Position numbers and translations under genes: made by a program
In this document: positions 17,745 to 26,412 of the stretch, piece by piece
How the letters are laid out: each line of letters begins with the position of its first letter
Position numbering within the stretch: the first letter of the stretch is position 1
Assembly (NCBI RefSeq): GCF_004005375.1
Contig: NZ_RZUF01000014.1
Location: 62,001 to 126,000, forward strand
DNA length: 64,000 bases
Direction of reading: 5' to 3'
DNA from: Rheinheimera sediminis
GTDB lineage: Bacteria > Pseudomonadota > Gammaproteobacteria > Enterobacterales > Alteromonadaceae
Notes under the pieces: model-generated
Databases searched by the model: none
What the model saw: only the letters and a program-made list of their open reading frames with translations
What the model was told of the DNA's origin: nothing

Positions 17745-18812
17745 TTACAGCTTAGTTACGTCGGTTTTGCTGACGTTACAGCTGGCGCTATTCCAGTATT
17801 CTTTGTCTTTTACCGATTTACCCTGACCTTTTTTCACCCCTGTGTAGTGTTCACAAACTGGTGGCTTGCCTGCTTTGTAATCTTTAATTTTCAGATTACG
17901 AATAGTAGCCACATCTTTATAGTTACTATTGACACCAGCAATACTGTCAATTTTTCCATTCACAGTAATACCTGAAATGGTCAGGTAACGTGGGCCGCCG
18001 TTATCGGTGCAGTCGCCACAAGATCGCCATAATTTGCCGTGTTCGCCGGTCAGGGTGAAGTTACCTGTTAATACAGTGGTGCTGTTTTTTGAGTTATGCT
18101 GAAATACTTTGTCGGGTTTGCCACCCGGGCCATTGGCACTGTTAAAAGCTAAACCACCTTTCACCGTCATCGTCTTACCATTGTTAGTGGCAGCATCTTC
18201 ACAAATATCTTCCCAGACAACGTTTTCAATAGTGCAGTTGCCACTGCTGCAATGAATACCATCGGCACCACCACTGGCCGAAATACGCAGGTTTTTCACA
18301 CTGGCGTTTTTCAGTGTGATCACCGGTTTTTGGCCTTCATCATCGCTGCCACAGCTACTGCCCACAGTCACACCCCCACAGTCCACTGTTTCGTTGGTAA
18401 AGGTAGCACCAGCTTTGCAGCGGCTGGCATTGGCGATAGTGGCAAAAGGCTGAAAGCTTAACGCCGGCACTGTGGCAGATAAGTTGGACAGATATTCCTG
18501 ACCATCCGCATCAATGACTTTTAACCAGTACCAATAGTCCTGATGTGGTTCAAAGCTATTGTCTTCAGCCACTTGTTGATAAGGATCTAATACAGTTATG
18601 CGCTCAGCCTGTTCAAACAGGCTGTTGGTACCGCGGTAAATTTCCTGTCGTGCTATGGCAGGAACTTCCGTTGACCAGCTCAGGTAGGTTTTGTCGGTCT
18701 TTTTGGTTAGCATCAGAGTGGTATTCAGCTCGCTTTGTGCAGCAACAGACAGCGACAAAGGCAATAACAGGGCACAAGATAATACTCTGATCGAATTGCG
18801 TAGTAAGTTCAT
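17745..18812 (-). CDS. Secreted pectate lyase-like protein (PL3 family) with N-terminal FN3-like domain
   Basis: This is a 355-residue exported protein with a signal peptide ending near AAQS at about residue 26. Residues about 30-115 look like a fibronectin-type domain (YLSWSTEVPAIARQEIYRGTN, YWYWLKVIDADGQEYLSN). From about 130 onward it matches polysaccharide lyase family 3: VDCGG, KNLRISASGGADGIHCSSGNCTIENV and WEDICEDAAT, with many Cys residues as in secreted PL3 lyases. PL3 enzymes cleave polygalacturonate by calcium-dependent beta-elimination. No other pectin genes are nearby, so the role is isolated. A GGAG site precedes the ATG. Confidence 0.85.
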   Translation of the reverse strand: MNLLRNSIRVLSCALLLPLSLSVAAQSELNTTLMLTKKTDKTYLSWSTEVPAIARQEIYRGTNSLFEQAERITVLDPYQQVAEDNSFEPHQDYWYWLKVIDADGQEYLSNLSATVPALSFQPFATIANASRCKAGATFTNETVDCGGVTVGSSCGSDDEGQKPVITLKNASVKNLRISASGGADGIHCSSGNCTIENVVWEDICEDAATNNGKTMTVKGGLAFNSANGPGGKPDKVFQHNSKNSTTVLTGNFTLTGEHGKLWRSCGDCTDNGGPRYLTISGITVNGKIDSIAGVNSNYKDVATIRNLKIKDYKAGKPPVCEHYTGVKKGQGKSVKDKEYWNSASCNVSKTDVTKL

Positions 18813-18953
18813 AGAAGCTCCGATTGTTGTGTTCCTGATAAGGATACTTCTACGTTAACCTTTTATATACCTTTTGGTAACTTATAAAGGTTATTTTCCA
18901 ATAGTGGAACTTTGTGGTCTCAGTCCGAGGTATAGCTTGCTCAGTTTGCTTCA

Positions 18954-18981
18954 GATCGCGCTTGCGGTAGCTTGCGCGATC
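18954..18981. repeat. REP-like palindrome
   Basis: GATCGCGC and GCGCGATC flank a short partly paired centre (ttgcggtagctt), in the 231-nt gap between the PL3 gene and the hydrolase gene upstream of it. It could also act as a weak transcription stop for the latter. Confidence 0.45.
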
Positions 18982-19043
18982 CAGACGGTGCCAGGCAGGT
19001 TTTGAACCTTAGCCACAGCAGTGTGTGTTTGTCGTTTTTTTGC

Positions 19044-19802
19044 TTATTTTTGAATCAGCTGCAAAATTTCCGCTGCAACCAATTCAGGATAATCATGGTG
19101 TACGTAATGTCCACTGTCAGGCACCAGGATGAGCTTACCTTGCCTGAATTTTTTTGCTTGCAGCTCTTGCTGTTCAATCCAGACCCGCATAAAGGTCGCG
19201 TCAGATAAAGGAGGAGGATTTGTGGCTGAAAACAGCACTACCGGGATATCAGGGAAATGCTGATAGTTCTGATGTTGTTGATAGGTTTGTTCCAAGCCCT
19301 CAATTTCAGCTGCAACCCAGGGAGCCAAGGTCAGTTTGAGCAAGGCCGGTATATCGCAAAGTCTGCCTTTGGCTTGTTCACAAGCCTGAGTAAAGCCGGC
19401 AGGTCTGCCATCTACTAAAACCACAGCCGCTGTTTGAGTCGGGAATTCTGTAGCAAAACTCAACGCAAAAGGTCCACCAATAGAATGCCCGACCAGGATA
19501 TAAGGTGGCTGCAGGCCCTGAGCTTGTAACTTTTGCTGCAACTGATGTGCAATTTCTTTACCTGTGCGGGCTTTGAGTGACAGACTTTGTTGCCTGTCAT
19601 ATCTGACGACAGTGGCATGGCGTGACAGAGCTTCACTGAGTTCACGCCAGGAGCTGGTGTTATCTCCTGCTCCTGTTTCAAAGATAATGGTTGGACTGCC
19701 TTTCCCTTTCACAATGAATTGTTCACCAAGCAATGCTGTAGGATCTGCAGCACAGGCGCTCAGAACAAAGAGGGCAAACAGCGTGATCAGGTTCTTTTTC
19801 AT
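19044..19802 (-). CDS. Alpha/beta hydrolase lipoprotein
   Basis: This is a 252-residue alpha/beta hydrolase with a lipoprotein signal (FVLSACAADP, Cys near residue 18). Catalytic features: VGHSIGG nucleophile elbow (Ser near residue 109), VLVDGRP, and a late His in PDSGHYVHHDYPE. The fold type is that of esterases/lipases acting on small acyl esters; the substrate is unknown. A strong AAAGGAG site precedes the ATG. A decayed fragment of an unrelated SMP-30-like gene lies just upstream. Confidence 0.82.
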   Translation of the reverse strand: MKKNLITLFALFVLSACAADPTALLGEQFIVKGKGSPTIIFETGAGDNTSSWRELSEALSRHATVVRYDRQQSLSLKARTGKEIAHQLQQKLQAQGLQPPYILVGHSIGGPFALSFATEFPTQTAAVVLVDGRPAGFTQACEQAKGRLCDIPALLKLTLAPWVAAEIEGLEQTYQQHQNYQHFPDIPVVLFSATNPPPLSDATFMRVWIEQQELQAKKFRQGKLILVPDSGHYVHHDYPELVAAEILQLIQK

Positions 19803-19904
19803 TGCACTTGCTCCTTTAATTTTGGGATCAGCGTAGCAAAGTATTCTGACTAAAATATGAACAGAAAAATGCTGCTATCCGCGATTTGAAGCTGCAGTGG
19901 TAAG

Positions 19905-19988
19905 CCAGCACTGAATTGCCAACTAAGCTCAGGATATAGAGGGTAGCCCTGGTTGGATCCCCGCCAATATCTGCGGTATGCGCTAATC
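19905..19988 (-). pseudogene. Remnant of an SMP-30/gluconolactonase-like gene
   Basis: Translated on the minus strand, about 25 codons (TADIGGDP, then TLYI, then GNSV) match the C-terminal end of the intact beta-propeller protein at 27293-28153 (TADIGWDP, TLYIP, GNSV). The DNA is also alike (for example ccaatatctgcggtat in both). In-frame TGA and loss of similarity upstream show it is a short degenerate copy. The rest of the 19803-20262 gap has no gene that I can see. Confidence 0.7.
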
Positions 19989-20164
19989 AAGCTGGCGTGA
20001 CCAACTGAACTGGACAGTTTAATCATACAGCCGATGGATCCTTACTGCACTTTGTCAGATCAACGGGTTTTGTCTTTTGCCCGGATTGAGGTTTGGTGTA
20101 ACAGAGAGATCCTGACTTGGATCGGCCTGGCTATTCGGTGACATTGCCGCTTGATTACGCCTGC

Positions 20165-20210
20165 TGTGACAATTTGTCGCAGTGTCGGGTTTTGGTACTT
20201 CCTCTATAAT
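20165..20210 (+). promoter_or_regulatory. Candidate promoter and operator of the TonB receptor gene
   Basis: A 17-bp near-palindrome TGTGACAATTTGTCGCA (20165-20181) lies just upstream of a perfect -10 hexamer TATAAT (20205-20210). The -35 region is poor, which fits an activated or regulated promoter. No classical Fur box is evident. Confidence 0.45.
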
Positions 20211-20262
20211 TGGCCAGTATCATCTCAGTACTATAACTCAATGAAACTGCTAGGGATTTAAT

Positions 20263-22329
20263 TTGAACACCTCACTCTATTCCGCTGGATTTAATAAAAA
20301 GCCCATTATTCTTGCCCTCGGTTTAGCTATGCTGACTCTGCCAGTGCAGGCGGATACAGCCTCAGAGCGCCGAACTGATCAGATGAAAAAAGGCGATACC
20401 AGTTTTCAGATCGGTGAACATATTGAAGTGGTGGGTAAAGGTTTGACGGATGCCAGTCGGGTGCTGACCTCAGTCGATCGAATGAGTGCTGACGTGGCGC
20501 AAAGCTCAGAGGCCGATTACGCCTGGAAACTGCTCGGCCGTTTGCCTGGTGTGATGCTGACTGAATTTAATCAGGGCTCGTCCAGCGGTAAATTATCTTT
20601 CCGTGGTTTTAATGGTGAAGGCGAAGTTAATGCGGTGAAGTTGTTGATCGACGGTATACCCTCTAACTCTAATGACGGCAATATGCCTTATCTGGACATG
20701 ATTTTCCCGCTCGAAATTGAAGTGGCTGAAGTGGTGCGTGGTACTACAGACCCCCGCTTTGGTTTGTACAATATTGCCGGTAATGTCAGCTTCGTCACCC
20801 GCAGTGGTGGGAATTATCTCGACAGCCGTTTATCTGCCGGCTCCTTTGGTAAGACTCAGGCTCAGTTTGCAGCAGGTATAGAGCAGGGCGACCTGCGCCA
20901 GAATTATGCCTTGAGTTATCGTAAAGCGAATGGCTACCGTGACCACTCTGAATCGACCCGCTACGGCTTTTCCGGTAAATGGGGCTGGGATATGTCGGAG
21001 GCTCTGACGCTCAACGCCAGCGCCCGTACTTATCAGGCTGATTTAGAGGAGCCTGGTTATCTGACGGCCGATCTGGCCTACAGTAACCCCAGAGCGACTA
21101 ATGCCTATAATCAGAGCGATCTGGACGAGCGGGCTATGGACCAATTTATTCTGGGATTGGACGCCAAACTGAACGAGCAGGCCGATGTAAAAACTCTGGT
21201 CTGGATGAATCAGCTAGACGATGACCGTTTTGTGAAGTTTTCAGCTGCCGCGTCTCAACAAAACCGAGTGACGAAAGAGCAGCATTATGGCGCTTCCAGT
21301 ACGCTGGGATTTAGCCCGCAAGTTGCTCTGTTACAGCGCTTTTATCTGGAATTCGGTGCCAGCCTTGAAGTACAGGACAATGAATCCAGACGTTATCTGA
21401 CGAAAGAACGTTTGGTCACCAGCCAGACCAGGGATCAGCAATTCGATCTGCAGGTACAGGGTATTTACGCCCAGGCCACTATGGAGCCGAATGACTGGCT
21501 GCGTATTACGCCATCCTGGCGTATTGATCAGGTCGAAGGTGACTTCACTGATGTTCGCTCTGGCACCGATGCGCCGATCAATGACTATGGCAGCATCAGT
21601 CAGCCAAAACTGGCCGTCGCTGTGCTGGCATCGGACGAGCTGACTTTGTTCAGCAACTGGGGCCGCAGCTTTCAGATTGGTGCAGGTTCAGGAGCTTATT
21701 TAATTCCGCCACGCCAGGTTGATTTGGCGCCATCGATCAACAAGGGCTGGGAATTGGGTCTGAAGTATCAGGGCGAGAATGATCTACAACTGCGTACTAC
21801 TTTATGGCAACAAAGCGCCAGCGGCGAGTTTAAGCGTAAGCTGAATGACCCGCTGGGCGATTTTGATAACCTGGGCGCGACTGAACGCAAAGGCGTCGAC
21901 CTGCAATTAGGCTGGACACCGCTGCAGCAGTTAAGTCTGTGGGGCGCTGTGGCCTGGCAACAGGCCGAGATTGAAACGCCAGACCCTGCCACACCTGCGC
22001 TGGCGGGCAAAGACATTGATCATATACCTCAATGGTTATACAACGCTGGAGTGGACTATAGCCTGAACCAGCAACTGAGTTTCTCTGCGGCAGTGCGGGC
22101 GCAGTCGTCCTATGAACTGACGACCAGCAATGATAAAGGCCGTTTTGGTGATTTCCTGCTGCTGGACCTACAGGCCAGCTATCAGTTGAATGAGCAAACT
22201 GAAATCACTGCACAAATTCAAAACCTGACCGATCAGTATTATGAGTATGTCTGGTGGGACGGCAGTCAAACTTTGCATAGCCCTGGTGAATCCAGAGCTC
22301 TGAATGTATCAGTGCACTTGCGTTACTGA
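20263..22329 (+). CDS. TonB-dependent outer-membrane receptor, probably siderophore uptake
   Basis: This is a 688-residue TonB-dependent receptor with a signal peptide ending VQAD near residue 30. The plug domain spans about residues 60-180 (LGRLPGVMLTEFNQGSSSGKLSFRGF, LLIDGIPSNSN, EVVRGTTDPRFGLYNIAGNVSFVTRSG), followed by a 22-strand barrel ending in VSVHLRY with a terminal aromatic. The size and the overlapping downstream PepSY membrane protein are typical of iron-siderophore uptake pairs. The ligand is inferred, not seen. It starts at TTG 20263 with AGGGA upstream. Confidence 0.87.
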   Translation: MNTSLYSAGFNKKPIILALGLAMLTLPVQADTASERRTDQMKKGDTSFQIGEHIEVVGKGLTDASRVLTSVDRMSADVAQSSEADYAWKLLGRLPGVMLTEFNQGSSSGKLSFRGFNGEGEVNAVKLLIDGIPSNSNDGNMPYLDMIFPLEIEVAEVVRGTTDPRFGLYNIAGNVSFVTRSGGNYLDSRLSAGSFGKTQAQFAAGIEQGDLRQNYALSYRKANGYRDHSESTRYGFSGKWGWDMSEALTLNASARTYQADLEEPGYLTADLAYSNPRATNAYNQSDLDERAMDQFILGLDAKLNEQADVKTLVWMNQLDDDRFVKFSAAASQQNRVTKEQHYGASSTLGFSPQVALLQRFYLEFGASLEVQDNESRRYLTKERLVTSQTRDQQFDLQVQGIYAQATMEPNDWLRITPSWRIDQVEGDFTDVRSGTDAPINDYGSISQPKLAVAVLASDELTLFSNWGRSFQIGAGSGAYLIPPRQVDLAPSINKGWELGLKYQGENDLQLRTTLWQQSASGEFKRKLNDPLGDFDNLGATERKGVDLQLGWTPLQQLSLWGAVAWQQAEIETPDPATPALAGKDIDHIPQWLYNAGVDYSLNQQLSFSAAVRAQSSYELTTSNDKGRFGDFLLLDLQASYQLNEQTEITAQIQNLTDQYYEYVWWDGSQTLHSPGESRALNVSVHLRY

Positions 22330-23438
22330 TGCAGCTCTGGTCCTGGCGAAAAATAGCACGGCGATTGCACCTGTGGCTTGGCCTGTCGGTTGGGCTCTTG
22401 CTGGTGCTGATCAGCTTATCAGGCGCGGCAGTGGTGTTTTATGTGGAGCTGGATCAGGCGCTGCATCCCCAGTTGCAGCAGGCTCAGGCTAAAGCTGATT
22501 ATCAACAGGCACTTGCCACAGTGCGGGCGCTGTATCCGGATCGTACCGGTCCCTGGCGCTTTGAGGTCACAGACTCTGCCGGAATAATCCCAGCCCGCTA
22601 CTACAATCCGGTAGAAACTGTGGGCCAGGGCTTTGCGCCTTTGTTGCTGTGGTTATCAGCAGATGGTCGTACTGTCTTGCGGCAAGAATTCTGGGGCCAG
22701 CATCTGATGACCTGGTTATACAAGCTGCATTATCAGTTGCTGCTTGGCAGCACTGGCACTGTGATTGTGGGTTATCTCGGCCTGGCAAGCCTGTTGCTGC
22801 TTCTGTTGGGACTTCTGGCCTGGTGGCCAAAAGCCGGGCAATGGCGGAAAAGTCTCAGTTTTAAAGGCCGCAGTTCAGCCATAGGTGCGCTGTACGACTG
22901 GCACAAAAGTCTGGGCTTGCTTAGTGTTCTCCCCTTACTACTGCTCACCCTGACTGGAGTTATGCTGGCGTTGCCAGAACCTACGGCTGCAGTGTTGCAA
23001 CAGCTGCCAGGCCAAAAGGCCAAGGCTGCACCACTTAGTACGCCAGAGGTGGAGCCCGATCAGCAGCACATCAGTTTAAAACAGGCTCTGAGTGCAGCCC
23101 AAGGTGCAGCACCAGAAGGGCAACTGGCCTGGATTGAAACGCCAGCCCTACAGGGGCCTTACTACAAATTCAGGGTTCAGCTGCCGGGCGATCCGTCCCG
23201 TCGTTTCCCGCACAGTTACATTCTCATTGATGCCTACAGCGGCGCTGTGGCTCAGCTGCTGGATATCCGTGAGCAGGGTAGTAAAGAACGAATATTAAAC
23301 TGGCTGCATCCTTTGCATGATGGCAGTGTGGGTGGTTTAGCCCTACGCTGCTTATGGCTGCTGTGTGGATTTTTCCCACTGCTATTGGCCTGGCTGGGGA
23401 TCAGGCGTTATCAACTGCGGCTTAAGGGCAGGAGTTGA
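22329..23438 (+). CDS. PepSY-domain membrane protein (siderophore-associated reductase type)
   Basis: This is a 369-residue inner-membrane protein of the PepSY-associated TM family. It opens with RRLHLWLGLSVGLLLVLISLSGAAVVF, carries further helices near residues 140-165, 190-215 and 335-355, and has conserved histidines (HLW, LHYQ, DWHKSLG, WLHPLHDG) able to ligate haem. Such proteins next to TonB receptors are proposed to reduce imported ferric siderophores. Its ATG overlaps the receptor stop (TGATG), so the two are translationally coupled. Confidence 0.85.
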   Translation: MQLWSWRKIARRLHLWLGLSVGLLLVLISLSGAAVVFYVELDQALHPQLQQAQAKADYQQALATVRALYPDRTGPWRFEVTDSAGIIPARYYNPVETVGQGFAPLLLWLSADGRTVLRQEFWGQHLMTWLYKLHYQLLLGSTGTVIVGYLGLASLLLLLLGLLAWWPKAGQWRKSLSFKGRSSAIGALYDWHKSLGLLSVLPLLLLTLTGVMLALPEPTAAVLQQLPGQKAKAAPLSTPEVEPDQQHISLKQALSAAQGAAPEGQLAWIETPALQGPYYKFRVQLPGDPSRRFPHSYILIDAYSGAVAQLLDIREQGSKERILNWLHPLHDGSVGGLALRCLWLLCGFFPLLLAWLGIRRYQLRLKGRS

Positions 23439-23555
23439 AGCAAGGTTATCTAAATCAGCCATTTAGCACTAAGATATCTGACAGATACTAAATTATACTG
23501 GTGTTACAGTCCAAAATGCCTGTTTCTCAGTGCTTCATCTGGTCGGAATCTTCCC

Positions 23556-24908
23556 ATGCAGCAATGGTTTAATGCATCCTTACAGCGAAAAATCAGTGGT
23601 TTACTGGTGGTGCTGCTGTCCTTTATGTTTGTCGTTATTCTCTACTCTATTTACAAACTCAAACTAATAGATGCTGAAATGCATGAAGTTGCAGAAATTG
23701 ACGTGCCGCTGACAGAAATGGTCAGTGAGCTGGAAATCATGCAGTTGAAACAACACCTGCTGATTGAACAGTTTCGGTTAAAAGGTACAGAGGACAAAGT
23801 TGTACTGGCACCTGAGCAGGCTTTTGCTGAGCAGCGTGACGGCCTGAAGTTGATTCTGACCAAAGCTGAGCGGATATTAACTAAAAGTTTACAGCAGCAT
23901 CAGATTCGTTTTGCCCCAGCTGAACATCAGCAAATTTTGGTCAGTATGAAGGCGTTTCATCAGCAAAGTGACAGTTTTGAACATCAGTTGCAACTGGCAT
24001 TACAAGAAGGCCATACCACAGATCAGCAATGGCAGAGGTTTGAAGACGAAGCGGCCCGTTTAGATCAAAACATTGTGGCCATTTTACGGCATATGGAGAA
24101 GCTGACGCTGGAAGCCAGCCGCTACACAGATAAACATGAAAACGAGTTTATGCTGGTTAATACCGGCCTTGGTGTCTGTGCTTTTGTGATAGGACTGTAC
24201 CTGACCTTTTATATTTTGCAGATTTTTCGTCAGCGTATTGGCCGTATTCAGACCGAAATCAAAAATGTGCATCATTCAATAGAGCAGGGACTACCCATCG
24301 CAAGCCCGGTATTTCCCCAGCTACAACATCAGGATGAACTCACTGAGCTTGAACAGGACCTGAAAATGATGGTACAGCGCTTATCACAAGAAATCAGCAA
24401 CAGGCAGGAAATAGAGCAACAGCTGCTGGTGCTGGCAACACGAGATAAATTAACAGGCGCCTTTAACCGACATAAATGGGAGGAGCAACTGCGTATGGAG
24501 ATCAGCCTGGCAGAACGTGGCAGTGCCTTCAGTATTGCCCTTTTGGACGTGGACTTCTTTAAAAAGGTCAACGACCAGTTTGGCCACCAAACAGGTGATA
24601 AAGTACTGCAGACTTTAACTGAACACCTGGGCAGACGCCTGCGCAAAACCGATACCTTGTTCCGTTTAGGTGGGGAAGAATTTGCCATTTTATTGCCACA
24701 ACAAAAAGTTGAAGCAGCTTGCCAGTTGGCTGAAGTGCTGAGGCAGCATATAGCCAGTCTGGAGGAAACGGATTTGCCGGCTTTTACCATAAGTTTCGGC
24801 GTTACTGAGTATTGTCAGCAGGATGACGCAGCATCTATTCTTAACAGAGCAGATCAGGCCTTGTATCAGGCCAAGGCTATGGGCAGGAACAGAGTGCAGC
24901 AGGGATAA
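23556..24908 (+). CDS. Membrane diguanylate cyclase (GGDEF)
   Basis: This is a 450-residue c-di-GMP synthase. It has an N-terminal helix (about 12-32), a periplasmic helical sensor (about 33-200), a second helix (VNTGLGVCAFVIGLYLTFYIL) and a HAMP-like linker. The GGDEF domain has the active-site motif GGEEF at residues 372-376 and an upstream RxxD product-inhibition site (RKTD) five residues before it. Both catalytic and inhibitory sites look intact. No partner is encoded directly beside it. Confidence 0.92.
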   Translation: MQQWFNASLQRKISGLLVVLLSFMFVVILYSIYKLKLIDAEMHEVAEIDVPLTEMVSELEIMQLKQHLLIEQFRLKGTEDKVVLAPEQAFAEQRDGLKLILTKAERILTKSLQQHQIRFAPAEHQQILVSMKAFHQQSDSFEHQLQLALQEGHTTDQQWQRFEDEAARLDQNIVAILRHMEKLTLEASRYTDKHENEFMLVNTGLGVCAFVIGLYLTFYILQIFRQRIGRIQTEIKNVHHSIEQGLPIASPVFPQLQHQDELTELEQDLKMMVQRLSQEISNRQEIEQQLLVLATRDKLTGAFNRHKWEEQLRMEISLAERGSAFSIALLDVDFFKKVNDQFGHQTGDKVLQTLTEHLGRRLRKTDTLFRLGGEEFAILLPQQKVEAACQLAEVLRQHIASLEETDLPAFTISFGVTEYCQQDDAASILNRADQALYQAKAMGRNRVQQG

Positions 24909-25152
24909 TTCAGTTAAAGATTATTGCTGCTTTGCTTGCCAGTATAAACTAACCAGAATTTTGGGATAAGCATCACCTTACTATACCTTACTATGTTGTA
25001 TCAGCGAGCTTATGGTTGTTGTTTGGAGGACTCAATGGTTATCCTGCTTACTTCACTCTGTAAAATCAGCTGCTGTGAACCTTTTTTACGAAGTTCAGCT
25101 TAAGTATGGATATCAGTACACATCTTTAAATTGTTTTCAGGGAGAGTGCAGC

Positions 25153-25923
25153 ATGAGGAATAGATTGTTATGGCTTGTTTTTATGGTTTCGCTCTTTAGT
25201 CCTGCAGAAGCAAAGCCTCAACTTCGTTGGTGTCTGGGAACTTTTCCTGGCTTTTATGGCTTTAACGCACAAACCAAACAACCTGAAGGACTTTCGGTGT
25301 CTTATCTGCAGGAAATAGCCCGAAGAGCCAATTTTACCTTAATTGCCAGTCAAGAAACTCCAGCCTTTCGCTGTGTGGCACAGATGAAAACTGGCGAAGC
25401 CGATCTGATGATCAATATTCTCAAACCGCAACAAGGTAATCCGGCTATCAACTACATTCAATTTGGAGCCCGCTTGCCGGAAAAAGTGTATTACGCCAAC
25501 AGTAAAAATCTACGTTTAGATCATCCAGGGCAATTAGCCACTATGACTTTGGTCACAATACGAACGTACAAGGCAGCGCCTGAGCTCCAAATGGTGTTGG
25601 ATACTATGAAAAAAAGGCAGTTGGTGCAAGTTGACTCAGTGTTAACAGCTTTGCAAATGGTAGCGAAACAACGCATTGATGCCGCCTTATTAACACCTAC
25701 TCAGGTACAGGCTGTCCTGAAAGATCATCCTGAATTAGCGAAACAACTTAAAGAAACGAGCTTCTCCACTGAATTGGTAAAACCTGAAGCTGTGTACATC
25801 GGCTTATCAAGCCGCTGCAACTGCCCTGAATTGGAAGTCGCCATCAAGCAGAGTATTCAAACCATGAAAGATGACGGGACCAGCCAAAAGATTTTTGCCG
25901 GTAAAATTCTTGTCGATTTTTAA
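25153..25923 (+). CDS. Periplasmic solute-binding-like protein (family 3 type)
   Basis: This is a 256-residue exported protein with a clear signal peptide (LLWLVFMVSLFSPAEA). The mature part resembles amino-acid-type ABC substrate-binding proteins: LRWCLGTFPGFYGFNAQTKQPEGLSVSYLQEIARR, MKTGEADLMINILKP and a C-terminal TMKDDGTSQKIF. No permease or ATPase gene is near, so it may serve as an orphan sensor protein rather than a transporter part. Start moved to ATG 25153, which has AGGGAGAG upstream and begins the signal peptide; the frame is open further upstream to 25012. Confidence 0.7.
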   Translation: MRNRLLWLVFMVSLFSPAEAKPQLRWCLGTFPGFYGFNAQTKQPEGLSVSYLQEIARRANFTLIASQETPAFRCVAQMKTGEADLMINILKPQQGNPAINYIQFGARLPEKVYYANSKNLRLDHPGQLATMTLVTIRTYKAAPELQMVLDTMKKRQLVQVDSVLTALQMVAKQRIDAALLTPTQVQAVLKDHPELAKQLKETSFSTELVKPEAVYIGLSSRCNCPELEVAIKQSIQTMKDDGTSQKIFAGKILVDF

Positions 25924-25994
25924 CTGTTCGTTGCAGTCCTTGGGAGGCTGCTGCTGGCTTGGCCTTGATCGCGCCATAGGGAAAGCGGGATGTA

Positions 25995-26036
25995 CTGAGT
26001 GCAAGTGCTACCCTTTGCTTGTGGTAAGGCACTCAG
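25995..26036. repeat. Intergenic hairpin
   Basis: CTGAGTGC (25995-26002) pairs with GCACTCAG (26029-26036), with a smaller inner TACC/GGTA stem. There is no T-run, so it is an intergenic palindrome rather than an evident terminator. Confidence 0.45.
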
Positions 26037-26109
26037 CTGTACTTCGCCTTTCGCATTCAAATTGCCCCGGCACAGTGAACAAAATCTAATCTAACCTGAT
26101 GAGCTCTGG

Positions 26110-26250
26110 ATAAGCCGCGCCATTGAATAGGTCTCTTTTTACGCCTCTCTGTGTCGCTCTGTCTGACCATAGCTCGCTATGGCGTACGACAAAGCGCCTT
26201 GATATGCACAAAAATCTGTGAATTCAGTCAGTAAAGAGATCGGTTTTTTA
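26110..26250. repeat. Long imperfect palindrome (possible dispersed repeat)
   Basis: The centre is CCATAG CTCG CTATGG (26167-26182), flanked by CGCTCTGTC and GACAAAGCG arms, with outer arms gtctctttttac (about 26131) and gtaaagagat (about 26230). The gap 25924-26412 contains this element and the preceding hairpin but no supported gene. Confidence 0.5.
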
Positions 26251-26412
26251 AAAAATGCTCTTATTTATTTGATTTTATTGATTAAATCATCAAAGTCTGA
26301 CGCTCGGTATCCCTAGTTCGGGTTAATCTAAAAACGAAGTCAAACAGGCTCAGACTTTACTATTTGTAAAACTTTCAGCACACTTGTATTTTTGTGCCAT
26401 TACAGGTTTGCT

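Noticed and set aside
24958-25005. Short tandem 'ccttactata' repeat before the solute-binding gene
   Set aside because: Only two imperfect units, without a palindrome or promoter match; likely chance.
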